This document shows positions 1 through 9,354 of a stretch of DNA of 59,629 nt, one piece after another. The stretch comes from Streptosporangiaceae bacterium (GTDB lineage: Bacteria; Actinomycetota; Actinomycetes; Streptosporangiales; Streptosporangiaceae). Position 1 is the first letter of the stretch. Every line of letters begins with the position of its first letter. The stretch is from assembly GCA_019245115.1 (NCBI GenBank), contig JAFARZ010000129.1, positions 1-59,629 on the forward strand. The letters are read 5' to 3'. The notes under the pieces are model-generated. The model saw only the letters and a program-made list of their open reading frames with translations, was not told where the DNA came from and made no database searches. Made by a program: the position numbers and the translations under genes.

Positions 1-1417
1 GCCGGTTGCGCTCGATGTCGGGCAGCTTGCGGCTGATGCCGGTCATCGACGCGCCCGGGACATACACCAGGTAGCGCCCGGGCAGGCTGATCTGCGAGGT
101 GAGCCGGGCGCCCTTGTGGCCGACCGGGTCCTTGGTCACCTGCACGATCAGCGACTGGCCGGCCTTGAGCGCCGACTCGATCCGCTTCGGCTGCCCCTCC
201 AGGCCACTGACGTCGAAGTTCACCTCGCCCGCGTACAGCACGGCGTTGCGGCCCTTGCCGATGTCCACGAAGGCGGCTTCCATCGAGGGCAGGACGTTCT
301 GCACCTTGCCCAGGTAGACGTTGCCGACGTAGGACTGGTGGCTCGATCGGTTGACGTAGTGCTCGACCAGCACGTTGTCCTCGAGCACCGCGATCTGGGT
401 GCGGTCGCCCTGCTGGCGGACCACCATGGTCCGTTCGACGGACTCACGCCGCGCAAGGAACTCCGATTCGGTGATGATCGGCGGCCTGCGCCGCCCGGTT
501 TCCCGCCCCTCGCGACGCCGCTGCTTCTTCGCCTCCAGGCGAGTGGAGCCCTTGACGGACCGCACATCGTCGCTGGCCTCGCGGACGTGCACCACTGTGT
601 CCGGCGGATCGTCGGCCAGCGGCTCCGCGGCATCCGCCGATCCCCGGCGCCGCTTGCGGCGGCGCCGCCTGCTGCCGCCAGGCTCATCCTCGGTCTCGTC
701 GCCATCGTCGGGTTCCGCCGTCGCGGCGGCCTGGCCGTCCTCGGGCGATTCGCCGTCGGCCGCCGCGGCACCAGAAGCTGCGGCGCTCGATTTGCCTGGG
801 CCTCCGGCCGCGGTGCTGGATTTGCCTGGGCCTCCGGCCGCGGCGCGGCTGCGGGACCGGCTGGTGCGGGAACGTCGGGTTTCGCCCGCGCCGGACCCGC
901 CCGCGTCATCCGGCGAGGCGTCCTGAGCCGACGCCTCCTGGGTATCCGGTTCGGCCTGGTCCTCGGCGCTCGCCTCGTCGGCTGCGCCGTCCGCGCGACC
1001 GCGGCCCCGGCCGGACCGCCGCCGTCTGCGACGGCCACCACTTGAATCGCCATCAGCAGCGTCGGCTCCATCGGACCCCACGGGCGCGGCGGCGGCGCTG
1101 GGGTCGGCGCCCGCCTCCTTCGCCGAGGCGGCGCCTGGGCCTCCGGCCGCGGCGCCGTTGCCACGCGATCTTGAACCACCGGGCGCCCGCTCAGCGGCGG
1201 GCTGGGCCGGCGGGGGCTGGAACACCACCGGCGGGGGCTGGAACACAGCCGCTGGCACGCTGGCTTCTGTCTGCCCCGCGCCGCGACCCGCGCTCGCCGC
1301 GCTTACCTCGCCGGCACCACGTCCACCATCGTCAGCAGAACGTCTATCATCGCCGACGTCATGTCCGCCACGTGCATTGTCATCAAATTCTCTGTCGTAC
1401 AGCTCGCTGTCGAGCAT
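1..1417 (-). CDS. rne: Ribonuclease E/G, N-terminal part (gene leaves the window)
   Basis: About 472 codons are visible, from ATG 1417 to the window edge; a GGAG nine bases upstream supports this start. The first ~330 residues are a disordered arm rich in Ala, Gly, Arg and acidic residues, with Arg runs such as GRRRRRR and SRRRRRKRR. An S1 RNA-binding domain then begins near residue 340, with motifs VLVEHYVNR, GNVYLGKVQNVLPSMEAAF and GARLTSQISLPGRYLVY typical of RNase E/G. The catalytic DNase-I-like part lies outside the window. The family cleaves single-stranded RNA in mRNA decay and rRNA maturation. Actinobacterial enzymes usually have the catalytic core flanked by such arms. The arm carries a dispersed AAGGPGKSS repeat. 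The gene closes the mre/rodA/TIGR03960/TIGR03936 neighbourhood, as in Streptomyces. Confidence 0.93.
   Translation of the reverse strand, partial: MLDSELYDREFDDNARGGHDVGDDRRSADDGGRGAGEVSAASAGRGAGQTEASVPAAVFQPPPVVFQPPPAQPAAERAPGGSRSRGNGAAAGGPGAASAKEAGADPSAAAAPVGSDGADAADGDSSGGRRRRRRSGRGRGRADGAADEASAEDQAEPDTQEASAQDASPDDAGGSGAGETRRSRTSRSRSRAAAGGPGKSSTAAGGPGKSSAAASGAAAADGESPEDGQAAATAEPDDGDETEDEPGGSRRRRRKRRRGSADAAEPLADDPPDTVVHVREASDDVRSVKGSTRLEAKKQRRREGRETGRRRPPIITESEFLARRESVERTMVVRQQGDRTQIAVLEDNVLVEHYVNRSSHQSYVGNVYLGKVQNVLPSMEAAFVDIGKGRNAVLYAGEVNFDVSGLEGQPKRIESALKAGQSLIVQVTKDPVGHKGARLTSQISLPGRYLVYVPGASMTGISRKLPDIERNR
785..848 (-). repeat. Two tandem copies of a 30-bp repeat inside rne (AAGGPGKSS-coding)
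   Basis: Two 30-bp units (785-814 and 815-844) share the core GATTTGCCTGGGCCTCCGG on the plus strand. Read with rne they give AAAGGPGKSST and AAGGPGKSSAA. A shortened third copy lies at 1133-1157 in the same arm, reading AAAGGPGA. A near-identical copy lies at 13163-13198 in the MFS-like gene, with 34 bases identical to 815-848, and it is read in the same frame. Confidence 0.9.
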
Positions 1418-1696
1418 CCGGGCAATCTCCAGTCAGGCTCCCGGGCGCGCGGGCCAGTCGCGTTCCGCCCAACGACGGAACGCCTGCCCGCACACCACGC
1501 GGAAGCACGTAGTAAAAGTCGGCCCGGGTGGGACCGCGATGGCGGTCCAGGGCTCGCGCGGATATCGCGCCAGCCCGGCAGCACCGGGCCAGATAACCTG
1601 TCACTGTCTTCGCGAAATTAGGCTTCGCGACATACATTCCCGCCACCGTCGTAGCCGACGCGGCGGGATGGGCTTGGCCGTACCGTTGCATCACCG

Positions 1697-2611
1697 TCAT
1701 GGCGCGATCTTCCCGCTCGGCGTCTGCTCGCCCATGGGCTTCGCGCCCATGGCCTCGCCGCCCAGCGTCTTGTCACCAAGTGTCTTGTCACCAAGTGTCT
1801 TGTCGCCAAGTGTCTTGTCACCCACCGGTCCGCACGCCGGTTCGGCTGACTGAGCCGGCTCGCCCGACTCCGCGAGCTTGGCGACTGAACCCTGGGCCAG
1901 CCGCGTCACAAACGGCGGTGATGACGGCACCATGCCGAATCTGGCACTAAGCGCGCTCAGTACGTCCTCGGGTCGTACCGCGGGCGCCACATGCAGAATA
2001 ACCATTCGAAGAATGGCACAATCTTGTGCAGTTGTCACGGCGACGCGCCGGTCACCGAGATCGTCGGCAGACCGATCGCCCAGCACCCACATCTCGGTGA
2101 CGGCGCTGCGCGCGTCCATCTGCCGGACACCTTTGTCCGTGCGCCGCTCTACCGGCGCCTCTGCCAGGGCGAGAAAGCCGGCCACGGCCTGTGCCGCCGT
2201 TTCCGGCCGGATCCCCGGCAGTGATACGCGCCACAAGGAGGCCTCGGCCGCCCCGGCAGAATTTCCGGGACCCTCCTGCGTGACGTCGACCACATCTATT
2301 CCGTCGGGCAGCACCGCGTCCAGCCGCTCGCGGACCAGGTCCGCGGCCTGCGGGCTGGTCAGCGCCAGGGTAAGGTACTCAGCCTCGCTGGCCACCCCGG
2401 TCGGCGCGCCACCCACGTAAGAAATCTTCGGGTGCGGCGTGAACCCGGCGGAATACGCGATCGGCAGCCCCGCCCGGCGCACCCCGCGCTCGAATACGCG
2501 GGCCACATCCCGGTGGCTGGCGAACCGCATCTTTCCCCTCTTGGCGTAGCGGACCAGCAGATGCTGCACCGGAGGCACTCGCGCCCCGGGCAACGGCATC
2601 GGCTTCGGCAC
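1697..2611 (-). CDS. TIGR03936 / DUF2344 radical-SAM-linked protein
   Basis: A 304-residue protein starting near PVQHLLVRYAKRGKMRF, with RFASHRDVARVFERGVRR and GFTPHPKISYV, the signature of the DUF2344 family that sits next to, or is fused to, TIGR03960 radical SAM proteins. Its biochemical role is not established; neighbours suggest work with that enzyme. It begins 15 bases after the TIGR03960 stop, so the two are almost certainly cotranscribed. The last ~45 residues are unusual: four perfect GDKTL pentapeptides followed by GGEAMGAKPMGEQ, a low-complexity tail not needed for the family fold. The family call is secure but the function is unknown. Confidence 0.85.
   Translation of the reverse strand: MPKPMPLPGARVPPVQHLLVRYAKRGKMRFASHRDVARVFERGVRRAGLPIAYSAGFTPHPKISYVGGAPTGVASEAEYLTLALTSPQAADLVRERLDAVLPDGIDVVDVTQEGPGNSAGAAEASLWRVSLPGIRPETAAQAVAGFLALAEAPVERRTDKGVRQMDARSAVTEMWVLGDRSADDLGDRRVAVTTAQDCAILRMVILHVAPAVRPEDVLSALSARFGMVPSSPPFVTRLAQGSVAKLAESGEPAQSAEPACGPVGDKTLGDKTLGDKTLGDKTLGGEAMGAKPMGEQTPSGKIAP
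1768..1822 (-). repeat. 15-bp tandem repeat coding GDKTL x4
   Basis: The plus strand shows cttgtcaccaagtgt repeated about four times with one base change in one unit. It encodes four consecutive GDKTL pentapeptides at the C-terminus of the DUF2344 protein, and copy number is likely to vary between strains. Confidence 0.9.
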
Positions 2612-2626
2612 GCTACCTCCCGACCC

Positions 2627-4582
2627 TCACCTGAGGACCTGCAAGGGAAGCAGCCGCTTCCCATCCAGGCGCTCCCCGGTGGGCCCGACCTGGATCTCAG
2701 TGCCCATGGCGGAACATACCCCGCACTCATAACACGGAGTCCAGCGGCAATCTTCCACCTCGGCCGCTCCCTCGGGAGTGATGGAGTCCTGCCAGTCCTG
2801 CCACAGCCAGTCGCGGTCGAGACCCGCGTCCAGGTGATCCCAGGGAAGCACCTCGCTGTAATCACGTTCGCGCGTAGTGTACCATGCCAGGTCAACCGGC
2901 TTTCCGGCCAAAGCGGACTCAGCACACCGCGCCCACCGCTCGAACGAGAAGTACTCGCTCCATCCGTCGAACCGCGCGCCGTCCCGCCAGGCAGCCAGGA
3001 TCACCTCACCGACCCGGCGGTCGCCGCGCGACAGCAGCCCCTCGATCAGGGCAGGTTTCCCGTCGTGATAGCGGTAACCGATCGCCTTCCCGTAGGCCCG
3101 GTCGGCGCGCAACGCGACAGCCAGCTGGTGCAGGCGAGCGTCGACCACGTCGGGCGGGCACTGCGCCGCCCACTGGAACGGCGTGTGGGGCTTGGGCACG
3201 AAGGCCCCGATCGACACCGTGCATCTGATGTCGCGCCGCCCGGACGCCTGACGGCCGGCCTCGATGACCCGCCGCGCCAGGGAGGCGATCGCCAGCACGT
3301 CCTCGTCGGTCTCGGTCGGCAGGCCGCACATGAAGTACAGCTTGACCTGCCGCCAGCCGCTGGCGTACGCCGTGGAGACGGTACGGATCAGGTCGTCCTC
3401 GGTGACCATCTTGTTGATCACCTTGCGCATCCGCTCCGACCCGCCCTCCGGAGCGAAGGTCAGCCCGGACCGGCGGCCGTTCCTGCTCAGTTCGTTGGCC
3501 AGCGTGACGTTGAACGCATCCACCCGGGTGGATGGCAGGGACAGCCCGGTGCTGGTGCCCTCGTAGCAGTCGGCCAGGTCGACCGCGATCTCGTTGATCT
3601 CGCTGTGGTCCGCGCTCGACAGCGACAGCAGGCCCACTTCGGCGAAGCCGCTGGCCGCGACTCCCTTGGCCACCATGGACCCGACAGTGGTGATGGACCG
3701 CTCCCGCACCGGCCGGGTGATCATGCCGGCCTGGCAGAACCGGCATCCCCTGGTGCAGCCGCGGAAGATCTCCACGCTGTAGCGCTCGTGCACGGTCTCC
3801 GCCACCGGTACCAGCGGCGCCCGCGGATAGGGCCATTCGTCCAGGTCAAGCACGGTGTGTTTCGATACCGAAGGCGGAACTTCGGCCCGATTCGGTCGCA
3901 CGTTTGAAATACGGCCGTCGGCGTGGTACGTTACATCGTAGAAGCGAGGCACGTAGACAGCAGCGAGCCTACTGCCGCACAGGCGCAGCAGCAGCCCGTC
4001 CCGCCCGCCGGGCTGCCCTTCCCGTTTCCAGTCACGGATCACGTCAGTGATCGCGAGCGCGGCCTGCTCCCCGTCACCGAGTACGACCGCGTCCAGGAAG
4101 TCGGCCACCGGCTCTGGGTTGAAGGCCGCGTGGCCGCCAGCGATGACCAGAGGGTGAGCCGACGTTCGTTCGTTGGAAAAGATCGGAATTCCGGCCAGAT
4201 CGAGAGCGGTGAGGAGGTTCGTGTAACCGAGTTCGGTGGAGAAGCTGACCCCGAGTACGTCGAAGGCGCCCACGGGACGATGCGCGTCGACCGTGAACTG
4301 CGGCACGGCCGCCTCGCGCATCAGAGCCTCCAGGTCGGGCCAGACCGAGTAGGTCCGCTCGGCCAGCACGCCCTCGCGCTCGTTGAGCACCTCGTAAAGG
4401 ATCTGGATGCCCTGGTTGGGCAGGCCCACCTCATAGACGTCCGGGTACAGCAAGGCCCAGCGCACGTCGGCGCTGTCCCAGTCCTTGACGATCGAATTGA
4501 CCTCGCCGCCGACGTACTGGACGGGCTTACGCACCCGTGGAAGCAAGGACTCCAGGGTGGGGTAAACCGACTCGACAGGCAT
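2627..4582 (-). CDS. TIGR03960 family B12-binding-type radical SAM protein
   Basis: 651 residues. The N-terminal ~200 residues look like a cobalamin-binding-type Rossmann domain (YPDVYEVGLPNQGIQILYEVLN; AGGHAAFNPEPVADF). The radical SAM core has the cluster motif CTRGCRFCQAG near residues 276-283, followed by the partial TIM barrel. A Cys-rich C-terminus (CYECGVC near residue 610) could hold a second cluster. The substrate is unknown for this family. It lies directly upstream of the DUF2344 partner and downstream of rodA, the usual actinobacterial order. Full length, with no sign of damage. Confidence 0.9.
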   Translation of the reverse strand: MPVESVYPTLESLLPRVRKPVQYVGGEVNSIVKDWDSADVRWALLYPDVYEVGLPNQGIQILYEVLNEREGVLAERTYSVWPDLEALMREAAVPQFTVDAHRPVGAFDVLGVSFSTELGYTNLLTALDLAGIPIFSNERTSAHPLVIAGGHAAFNPEPVADFLDAVVLGDGEQAALAITDVIRDWKREGQPGGRDGLLLRLCGSRLAAVYVPRFYDVTYHADGRISNVRPNRAEVPPSVSKHTVLDLDEWPYPRAPLVPVAETVHERYSVEIFRGCTRGCRFCQAGMITRPVRERSITTVGSMVAKGVAASGFAEVGLLSLSSADHSEINEIAVDLADCYEGTSTGLSLPSTRVDAFNVTLANELSRNGRRSGLTFAPEGGSERMRKVINKMVTEDDLIRTVSTAYASGWRQVKLYFMCGLPTETDEDVLAIASLARRVIEAGRQASGRRDIRCTVSIGAFVPKPHTPFQWAAQCPPDVVDARLHQLAVALRADRAYGKAIGYRYHDGKPALIEGLLSRGDRRVGEVILAAWRDGARFDGWSEYFSFERWARCAESALAGKPVDLAWYTTRERDYSEVLPWDHLDAGLDRDWLWQDWQDSITPEGAAEVEDCRWTPCYECGVCSAMGTEIQVGPTGERLDGKRLLPLQVLR

Positions 4583-4657
4583 TAAGACAGATTATCCGAA
4601 CGGCTGTGGTACCACTCCCCCGTCCGTGGTACCGCCAGAACAGGCAGGCGGTGCATG

Positions 4658-5875
4658 TTATTCGAACAGGCTGTGATGCCGGTGGACGGACTGGAGCATA
4701 CCGATCGCGACCATGTCGGCGAAGACGGCCGAGCCACCGTAGGACAGGAACGGCAGCGGCAGGCCGGTGATCGGCATGATGCCGATCGTCATGCCGATGT
4801 TCACGAACGACTGGAACGCGAACCATACCGCGATGCCGACCGCGATCAGCATGCCGAACTGGTCGTCCGCACGGGCCGCGATGCGAAGCGCACGGACGAT
4901 CACCACGCCCAGGAGGAAGACAATGATAATCGCGCCCACGAAGCCGAGTTCTTCGCCGGCCACGGTGAAGATGAAGTCGGTCTGCTGGGCCGGGACGAAG
5001 TTTCCGGCCACCAGCTGACCGTGGAACAGGCCCTGGCCGAACATGCCGCCGGAGCCGACCGCGATCTTGGCCTGGGCCGCGTTGTAGCCGGCGCCGGCCA
5101 GGTTCGCGTTCGGATGCAGGAACGAGGTGAAGCGGCTCGCCTGATAACCCTTGATCAGGTGCAGCCCTCTGGCCATCAGGGCCCCGGCCGCTACGAGCGC
5201 GACCAGCGCAGCAATGATGCGCAGCCGCATGCCGGACACCAGAATCATCGCGGCCAGCACGACGACCAGGACAAGTGCCACGCCGAGCGCGGGCTCCACC
5301 ACCACCAGAGCGATCAGCGGCGCGGCGCAGACCAGCGCGGTCAGCAGTGCCCTGACGCCGGGGCGGGCGCCGCGCCGCTGGCTGAAGATCACCGCGAGGC
5401 CCCCGACCAGCGCGAGCTTCGCGAACTCCGAGGGTTCGACCTGGAAGCCGCCGGGCAGCGATATCCAGGCGTGCGCGCCGTTGATGTTCCTGCCGACGGC
5501 GAGCACGGCCAGCAAGGCGAGCACGGTCAGCCCGTAGAAGGCCGGTATCAAGCCGCGCAGCCGCCTGCTGTCCGCCACGCTCACCACGAACATCAGGACC
5601 AGCCCGATGACCACCCAGACGAGTTGCTTCTTCAGGTAGGTGCGCGGGTCGGCGCCCTGGGCGATCAGCGACGGCTGGGTGGCCGACCACACCAGCAGAG
5701 TGCCGAGTGCGCTCAGCCCGCACACCACCACGACCAGCAGCCAGTCCATGTGCCGCAGCACCGAATTCGGCGCGAACGCCCGGGACAGCACCGACCGCGG
5801 CCGGCCGGAGAACACCCCCCTCCGCAGGCTGTAGCCGCGGGGACCGTAACTGATCCCGGATCGTCCCAGCATCAC
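4658..5875 (-). CDS. rodA: RodA, SEDS-family peptidoglycan glycosyltransferase
   Basis: 405 residues with about ten hydrophobic segments. SEDS landmarks are present: WISLPGGFQVEPSEFAKLA in the middle and LPFLSYGGSAV near the end. RodA polymerises lipid II glycan strands in the membrane and works with the transpeptidase PBP2, encoded immediately upstream. The start overlaps the PBP2 stop by four bases, so the two are translationally coupled. Position at the end of mreB-mreC-mreD-mrdA argues for RodA rather than FtsW. In actinomycetes this set often serves spore-wall or lateral-wall synthesis. Confidence 0.93.
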   Translation of the reverse strand: MMLGRSGISYGPRGYSLRRGVFSGRPRSVLSRAFAPNSVLRHMDWLLVVVVCGLSALGTLLVWSATQPSLIAQGADPRTYLKKQLVWVVIGLVLMFVVSVADSRRLRGLIPAFYGLTVLALLAVLAVGRNINGAHAWISLPGGFQVEPSEFAKLALVGGLAVIFSQRRGARPGVRALLTALVCAAPLIALVVVEPALGVALVLVVVLAAMILVSGMRLRIIAALVALVAAGALMARGLHLIKGYQASRFTSFLHPNANLAGAGYNAAQAKIAVGSGGMFGQGLFHGQLVAGNFVPAQQTDFIFTVAGEELGFVGAIIIVFLLGVVIVRALRIAARADDQFGMLIAVGIAVWFAFQSFVNIGMTIGIMPITGLPLPFLSYGGSAVFADMVAIGMLQSVHRHHSLFE

Positions 5876-8016
5876 GCTCCCCCTTTCCGGGACGGGGCGG
5901 CGGCGTAGCCGGACGGGGCAATGATCGCGCCGGTGGGCGATATCGTCGGCGGGTCAGCCGGGACCCGGCCGTTGGGCACCGCGGCCTTGTGGCCTTCGAG
6001 GCCGTAGATGCCGTCCCAGATCTGGCGCACCGCGGGCGCCGCCACGTCGGCGCCGTAACCGGAGTCGGGGACCATCACCAGCACCACGTACTGGGGATGG
6101 TTGCACGGCGCGAACGAGGCGAACACCGAGGTGGCGTTCTTGCCGAACAGCTGAGCGGTTCCGGTCTTGCCGGCCACGCACACCTTGTTCAGCGGGAAGC
6201 CGGAGAACGCGCCGGCCGCGGTCCCCTGGGTGACCACGCCGGCCAGCGCGTTGCGGATATAGGCCAGCGTGTAGGACGAAACCGGCAGGTGCCTGATCAC
6301 CGGCGGGTTGATCTGCTGCACGACCTTGCCGGTGGCCGGGGAAACCAGCGCCTCGCCGATCCGCGGACTGTACAGCGTGCCGCCGTCGGCCAGCGCCGCG
6401 TAGGCGTTGGCGAGCTGGAGCGGAGTGACGGTCACGTAGCCCTGCCCGATCGCCGCGATGGCCGCCTGGCCCGGCTCCCAGACATTGCCGCTCTGGCAGT
6501 CCTGCCATTCGATCTGCTGCACGTAGGAGCCGTACTGGCGGCCGTTCTTGCACCAGTTCTGGCCGGTGTACGCGTTGTCCTTCCACAGCCAGTACAGCCA
6601 CTGCCTGGTGGGGATGCTGCCCAGCGACTCCGACGGCAGGTCGATGCCGGTGGGCTGGCCGAAGCCCCAGTCGAGCTCCATCTGCTGCATCTTCTGGATC
6701 GGCGCATTGGGGCTCTTGACGTCGTTCGCCGCGAGATCGTCGTGCAGGTACATGTCGTAGGCGAGGTTGTAGTACACCGTGTCGCAGGACTGGATGAGCG
6801 CCTCGCTGAACGTCATGCTGCCCAGGCTCGGCTCGCCGTCGTTGGCGAACGTGTGGCCGCCGATGCTGACCGTGCCGGGGCAGTCGTAGAGGCCGTTGAT
6901 GGAGTATCCATCGGCCACCGCGGCGGCGGTCGAGGTCACCTTGAAGGTCGAACCGGGAGCGTACTGGCCCTGGGTCGTCCAGTTGTTCAGCGGGGCGCCG
7001 GAGCCGGGGCTGCTCAGGTAGTCATATTCCTGCTGCGAGATGCCGCCGGTCCAGATGGCCGGGTTGTAGTCGGGGTAGCTCGCCATCGCCACCACGCGGC
7101 CGGTGGTCGTCATCACGATGGCGGCGCCCTGGTTGGCGGCGTTGCCGGACGCCCTCGACCTCGCGATGGCGCCGGCCAGCGCGTTCTGGGCATCGGCCTG
7201 GATCTGCGCGTTGATGCTCGTCACCAGGTCGTCGCCGACCTGGGCCGGGATGGTGTTGAGCGTGCCGGTCTGCTGGCCAGCCGCGTTGACTGTGATCACC
7301 TGGGTGCCCGGCTTGCCGCGAAGCTGACTGTCGTACTGCGCCTCCAGGCCCGCCTGCCCGACCAGGTCCACGCCGGAGAAGCCGGTCGTCTCCAGGTGCC
7401 TGCTGGCCATCTCCTGCGGGGTGATCGGCTGCAGGTAGCCCAGCACCTGGGCCGGGTTAGCACCGTGCGGGCCGGGATAGTCGACGACCGGCTGGGGCTG
7501 GGCGGTCACGCCCGGGAACAGCTTCGGCTCCTCCATGACCTGCAGCGCGATCTGCGGTGAGACGCTCTGGTCCACCGGAATCGGCTGGTACGGCGAGCCC
7601 GCCCAGCACGGCTGCGGCACGCCGACCGTACACAGCCGGACTTTCCCGGCCAGGGCCTGGTAGGTGGTGCCGAGCAGGGTCGCCAGCCGGTGCAGGACGG
7701 CCTGGCCTCCGTCGGCCTCCTGAGAGAGCTGCATCATGTCCACCGAGACGACCAGCTCGGTCTGGTTCTGGACCAGCTTGTTCCCGACGTCGTCGAGGAT
7801 CTGGCCGCGCACCGCCGGGACCGTCACATTCCTGGTCTGGTTCTGCGCCGCGAGCTTGGTGAACGCGGTGTTGTTCATCACCTGGATGTACCAGAGGCGG
7901 CCGCCCAGCGAGACCAGCATGACGGCGACGAGCAGGTACAGCACAATCAGCCGCCGACGGCCGGACACCCCGGCGGGAGATTCCGGTCCCCGGGTTCCTC
8001 CCAGATATTTCTTCAC
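5872..8016 (-). CDS. mrdA: Penicillin-binding protein 2, elongasome transpeptidase
   Basis: 714 residues: a short cytoplasmic tail, one membrane anchor (VLYLLVAVMLVSLGGRLWYI), a dimerisation domain and a transpeptidase domain. The active-site set is visible: STFK near residue 354, SCD near 405 as the SxN/D element, and AGKTGTAQ near 615. The enzyme cross-links peptidoglycan outside the membrane with RodA. Four-base overlaps with both mreD upstream and rodA downstream show tight operon packing. The C-terminus ends in a Pro/Ala/Ser-rich tail. Confidence 0.93.
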   Translation of the reverse strand: MKKYLGGTRGPESPAGVSGRRRLIVLYLLVAVMLVSLGGRLWYIQVMNNTAFTKLAAQNQTRNVTVPAVRGQILDDVGNKLVQNQTELVVSVDMMQLSQEADGGQAVLHRLATLLGTTYQALAGKVRLCTVGVPQPCWAGSPYQPIPVDQSVSPQIALQVMEEPKLFPGVTAQPQPVVDYPGPHGANPAQVLGYLQPITPQEMASRHLETTGFSGVDLVGQAGLEAQYDSQLRGKPGTQVITVNAAGQQTGTLNTIPAQVGDDLVTSINAQIQADAQNALAGAIARSRASGNAANQGAAIVMTTTGRVVAMASYPDYNPAIWTGGISQQEYDYLSSPGSGAPLNNWTTQGQYAPGSTFKVTSTAAAVADGYSINGLYDCPGTVSIGGHTFANDGEPSLGSMTFSEALIQSCDTVYYNLAYDMYLHDDLAANDVKSPNAPIQKMQQMELDWGFGQPTGIDLPSESLGSIPTRQWLYWLWKDNAYTGQNWCKNGRQYGSYVQQIEWQDCQSGNVWEPGQAAIAAIGQGYVTVTPLQLANAYAALADGGTLYSPRIGEALVSPATGKVVQQINPPVIRHLPVSSYTLAYIRNALAGVVTQGTAAGAFSGFPLNKVCVAGKTGTAQLFGKNATSVFASFAPCNHPQYVVLVMVPDSGYGADVAAPAVRQIWDGIYGLEGHKAAVPNGRVPADPPTISPTGAIIAPSGYAAAPSRKGGA

Positions 8017-9353
8017 CTGAAGCCTCCCGGGCGCCGCCAGCTCTTCCTCAGCATCCTCGGACGCATCCGCAGCCGGGCCGCGCCGCCCCGCGGCGAGCCG
8101 AACCGCGGCCCGATCTTAGCCGCGCCCAGGCCACGGGAGCGGCGCCGCCAGCCCCGGCCCGGCGAGCGTCCGCCCATACCCCTGGCGCGCCCCGTCAGCC
8201 CGGTGCTCCGCCTGGCCAGCGGCATGCGGACCCGGCTGCCACCCGACGAGACGCCACGTAGCCATCCCTTGCCGGGCGACTTGCGCTGCGCCGGAGACCG
8301 CAAGCGGCCAACCACACGGCTCAGCACGCTCGCCTTGCGGAACCGCGGCTGACGCGTTCCCGCCACGACATTGCTTCCGTTTGCGGTGCGCCGTCTGGAC
8401 AGCGGCGAGGAACGTGCGAAGGGCGCTGACGAGCCGCTGAACACCGAGCCGCCAAGCAGTGACGCGCCCAGCCTGGTGCTGGCCAGCCGCGCACTCGGCA
8501 CCCTCGAGGAGAACCGGGTCGGGCCCGATCGCGCCGAGCCGGACCGCAGCGAGCCGCCGCCTATGGCCGCGCGGCTCGGGGACAGCGCGCCGCCAGATCC
8601 TCTGGCGAAGCGCGGCTCATGCCGGACCATACCGGGCCGTGCCGCTCCGGTCCGGCCCTGGCTCCCCCGCGCCCCGCTGAGCCAGCCGTCGCCCTTGCCG
8701 TGGGCGGACAGCTTCAGCCGGGGTGCGTTTGCCCCCGCCACCTGCCGGACCGCGCCCGCCGACGGGACGGCGGACCAGGCCGCACGGCGTCGTGCCGCGC
8801 CGGCCGCGGCGGATGCGGCGCTACGTGAGGCCGGCGCCCCCCCGCCGGCCAGCCGCAGCATCGCGGCCACCGCGAACAGCACGAACGGGCTCAGCAGCAG
8901 GTCATACCCGATGGCGACCGGGAGCACGTGCTTGATGGCCGGCCAGGTCACCCGCGGGTCGCTGAGCATGACGCCAAGCCCGGCAGCCAGCGCCTCGCCG
9001 CACACGGCGCCCGCCGCTGTCACCCCGATCTCGAACAGCGCCGAGTGCTCCTGCTCGGCGACACCGTCGACCGCGGGCCCGGTCGCGAGCAGTCCGCACG
9101 CGTAGCCGACCAGGCAGAAGACCAGGGCATCCTGACCGACCAGGTGACCAGCGGGCGGCGCCACATCCAGAGCCAGGCCCGCGCAGAACCCGGTCAGCGC
9201 GCCCGTCATGGGGCCGTTGGCCAGGGCCAGGGCCGCCACGGCGAGCAGCACGAGGTCGGGCCCGGTGCCACCGGGGAACGCGATCCGGTCGGCCACGGCC
9301 AGTTGAAGCAGGACGGCGACCGCGATCACCGCGGCGCTGATCAGCCCGCGCAT
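8013..9353 (-). CDS. mreD: MreD-like membrane protein with long basic C-terminal extension
   Basis: 446 residues, more than twice the usual ~170-220. The first ~175 residues form the hydrophobic MreD core of several membrane helices (AAVIAVAVLLQLAVADRIAF, DLVLLAVAALALANGPMTGAL, CAGLALDVAPPAGHLVGQDAL). The remaining ~260 residues are hydrophilic, very rich in Arg, Ser, Gly and Ala, and strongly basic, with no recognisable domain. MreD is an inner-membrane partner of MreC in the elongation complex. The gene sits 1 base after mreC and overlaps mrdA by 4 bases. The extension is in the same frame, with no frameshift seen. Confidence 0.85.
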   Translation of the reverse strand: MRGLISAAVIAVAVLLQLAVADRIAFPGGTGPDLVLLAVAALALANGPMTGALTGFCAGLALDVAPPAGHLVGQDALVFCLVGYACGLLATGPAVDGVAEQEHSALFEIGVTAAGAVCGEALAAGLGVMLSDPRVTWPAIKHVLPVAIGYDLLLSPFVLFAVAAMLRLAGGGAPASRSAASAAAGAARRRAAWSAVPSAGAVRQVAGANAPRLKLSAHGKGDGWLSGARGSQGRTGAARPGMVRHEPRFARGSGGALSPSRAAIGGGSLRSGSARSGPTRFSSRVPSARLASTRLGASLLGGSVFSGSSAPFARSSPLSRRRTANGSNVVAGTRQPRFRKASVLSRVVGRLRSPAQRKSPGKGWLRGVSSGGSRVRMPLARRSTGLTGRARGMGGRSPGRGWRRRSRGLGAAKIGPRFGSPRGGAARLRMRPRMLRKSWRRPGGFR

Positions 9354-9354
9354 G

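Noticed and set aside
116-1045. Long plus-strand open frame over the rne arm
   Set aside because: It is the antisense of a GC-rich disordered coding region. The minus frame has the S1 domain motifs and a ribosome site.
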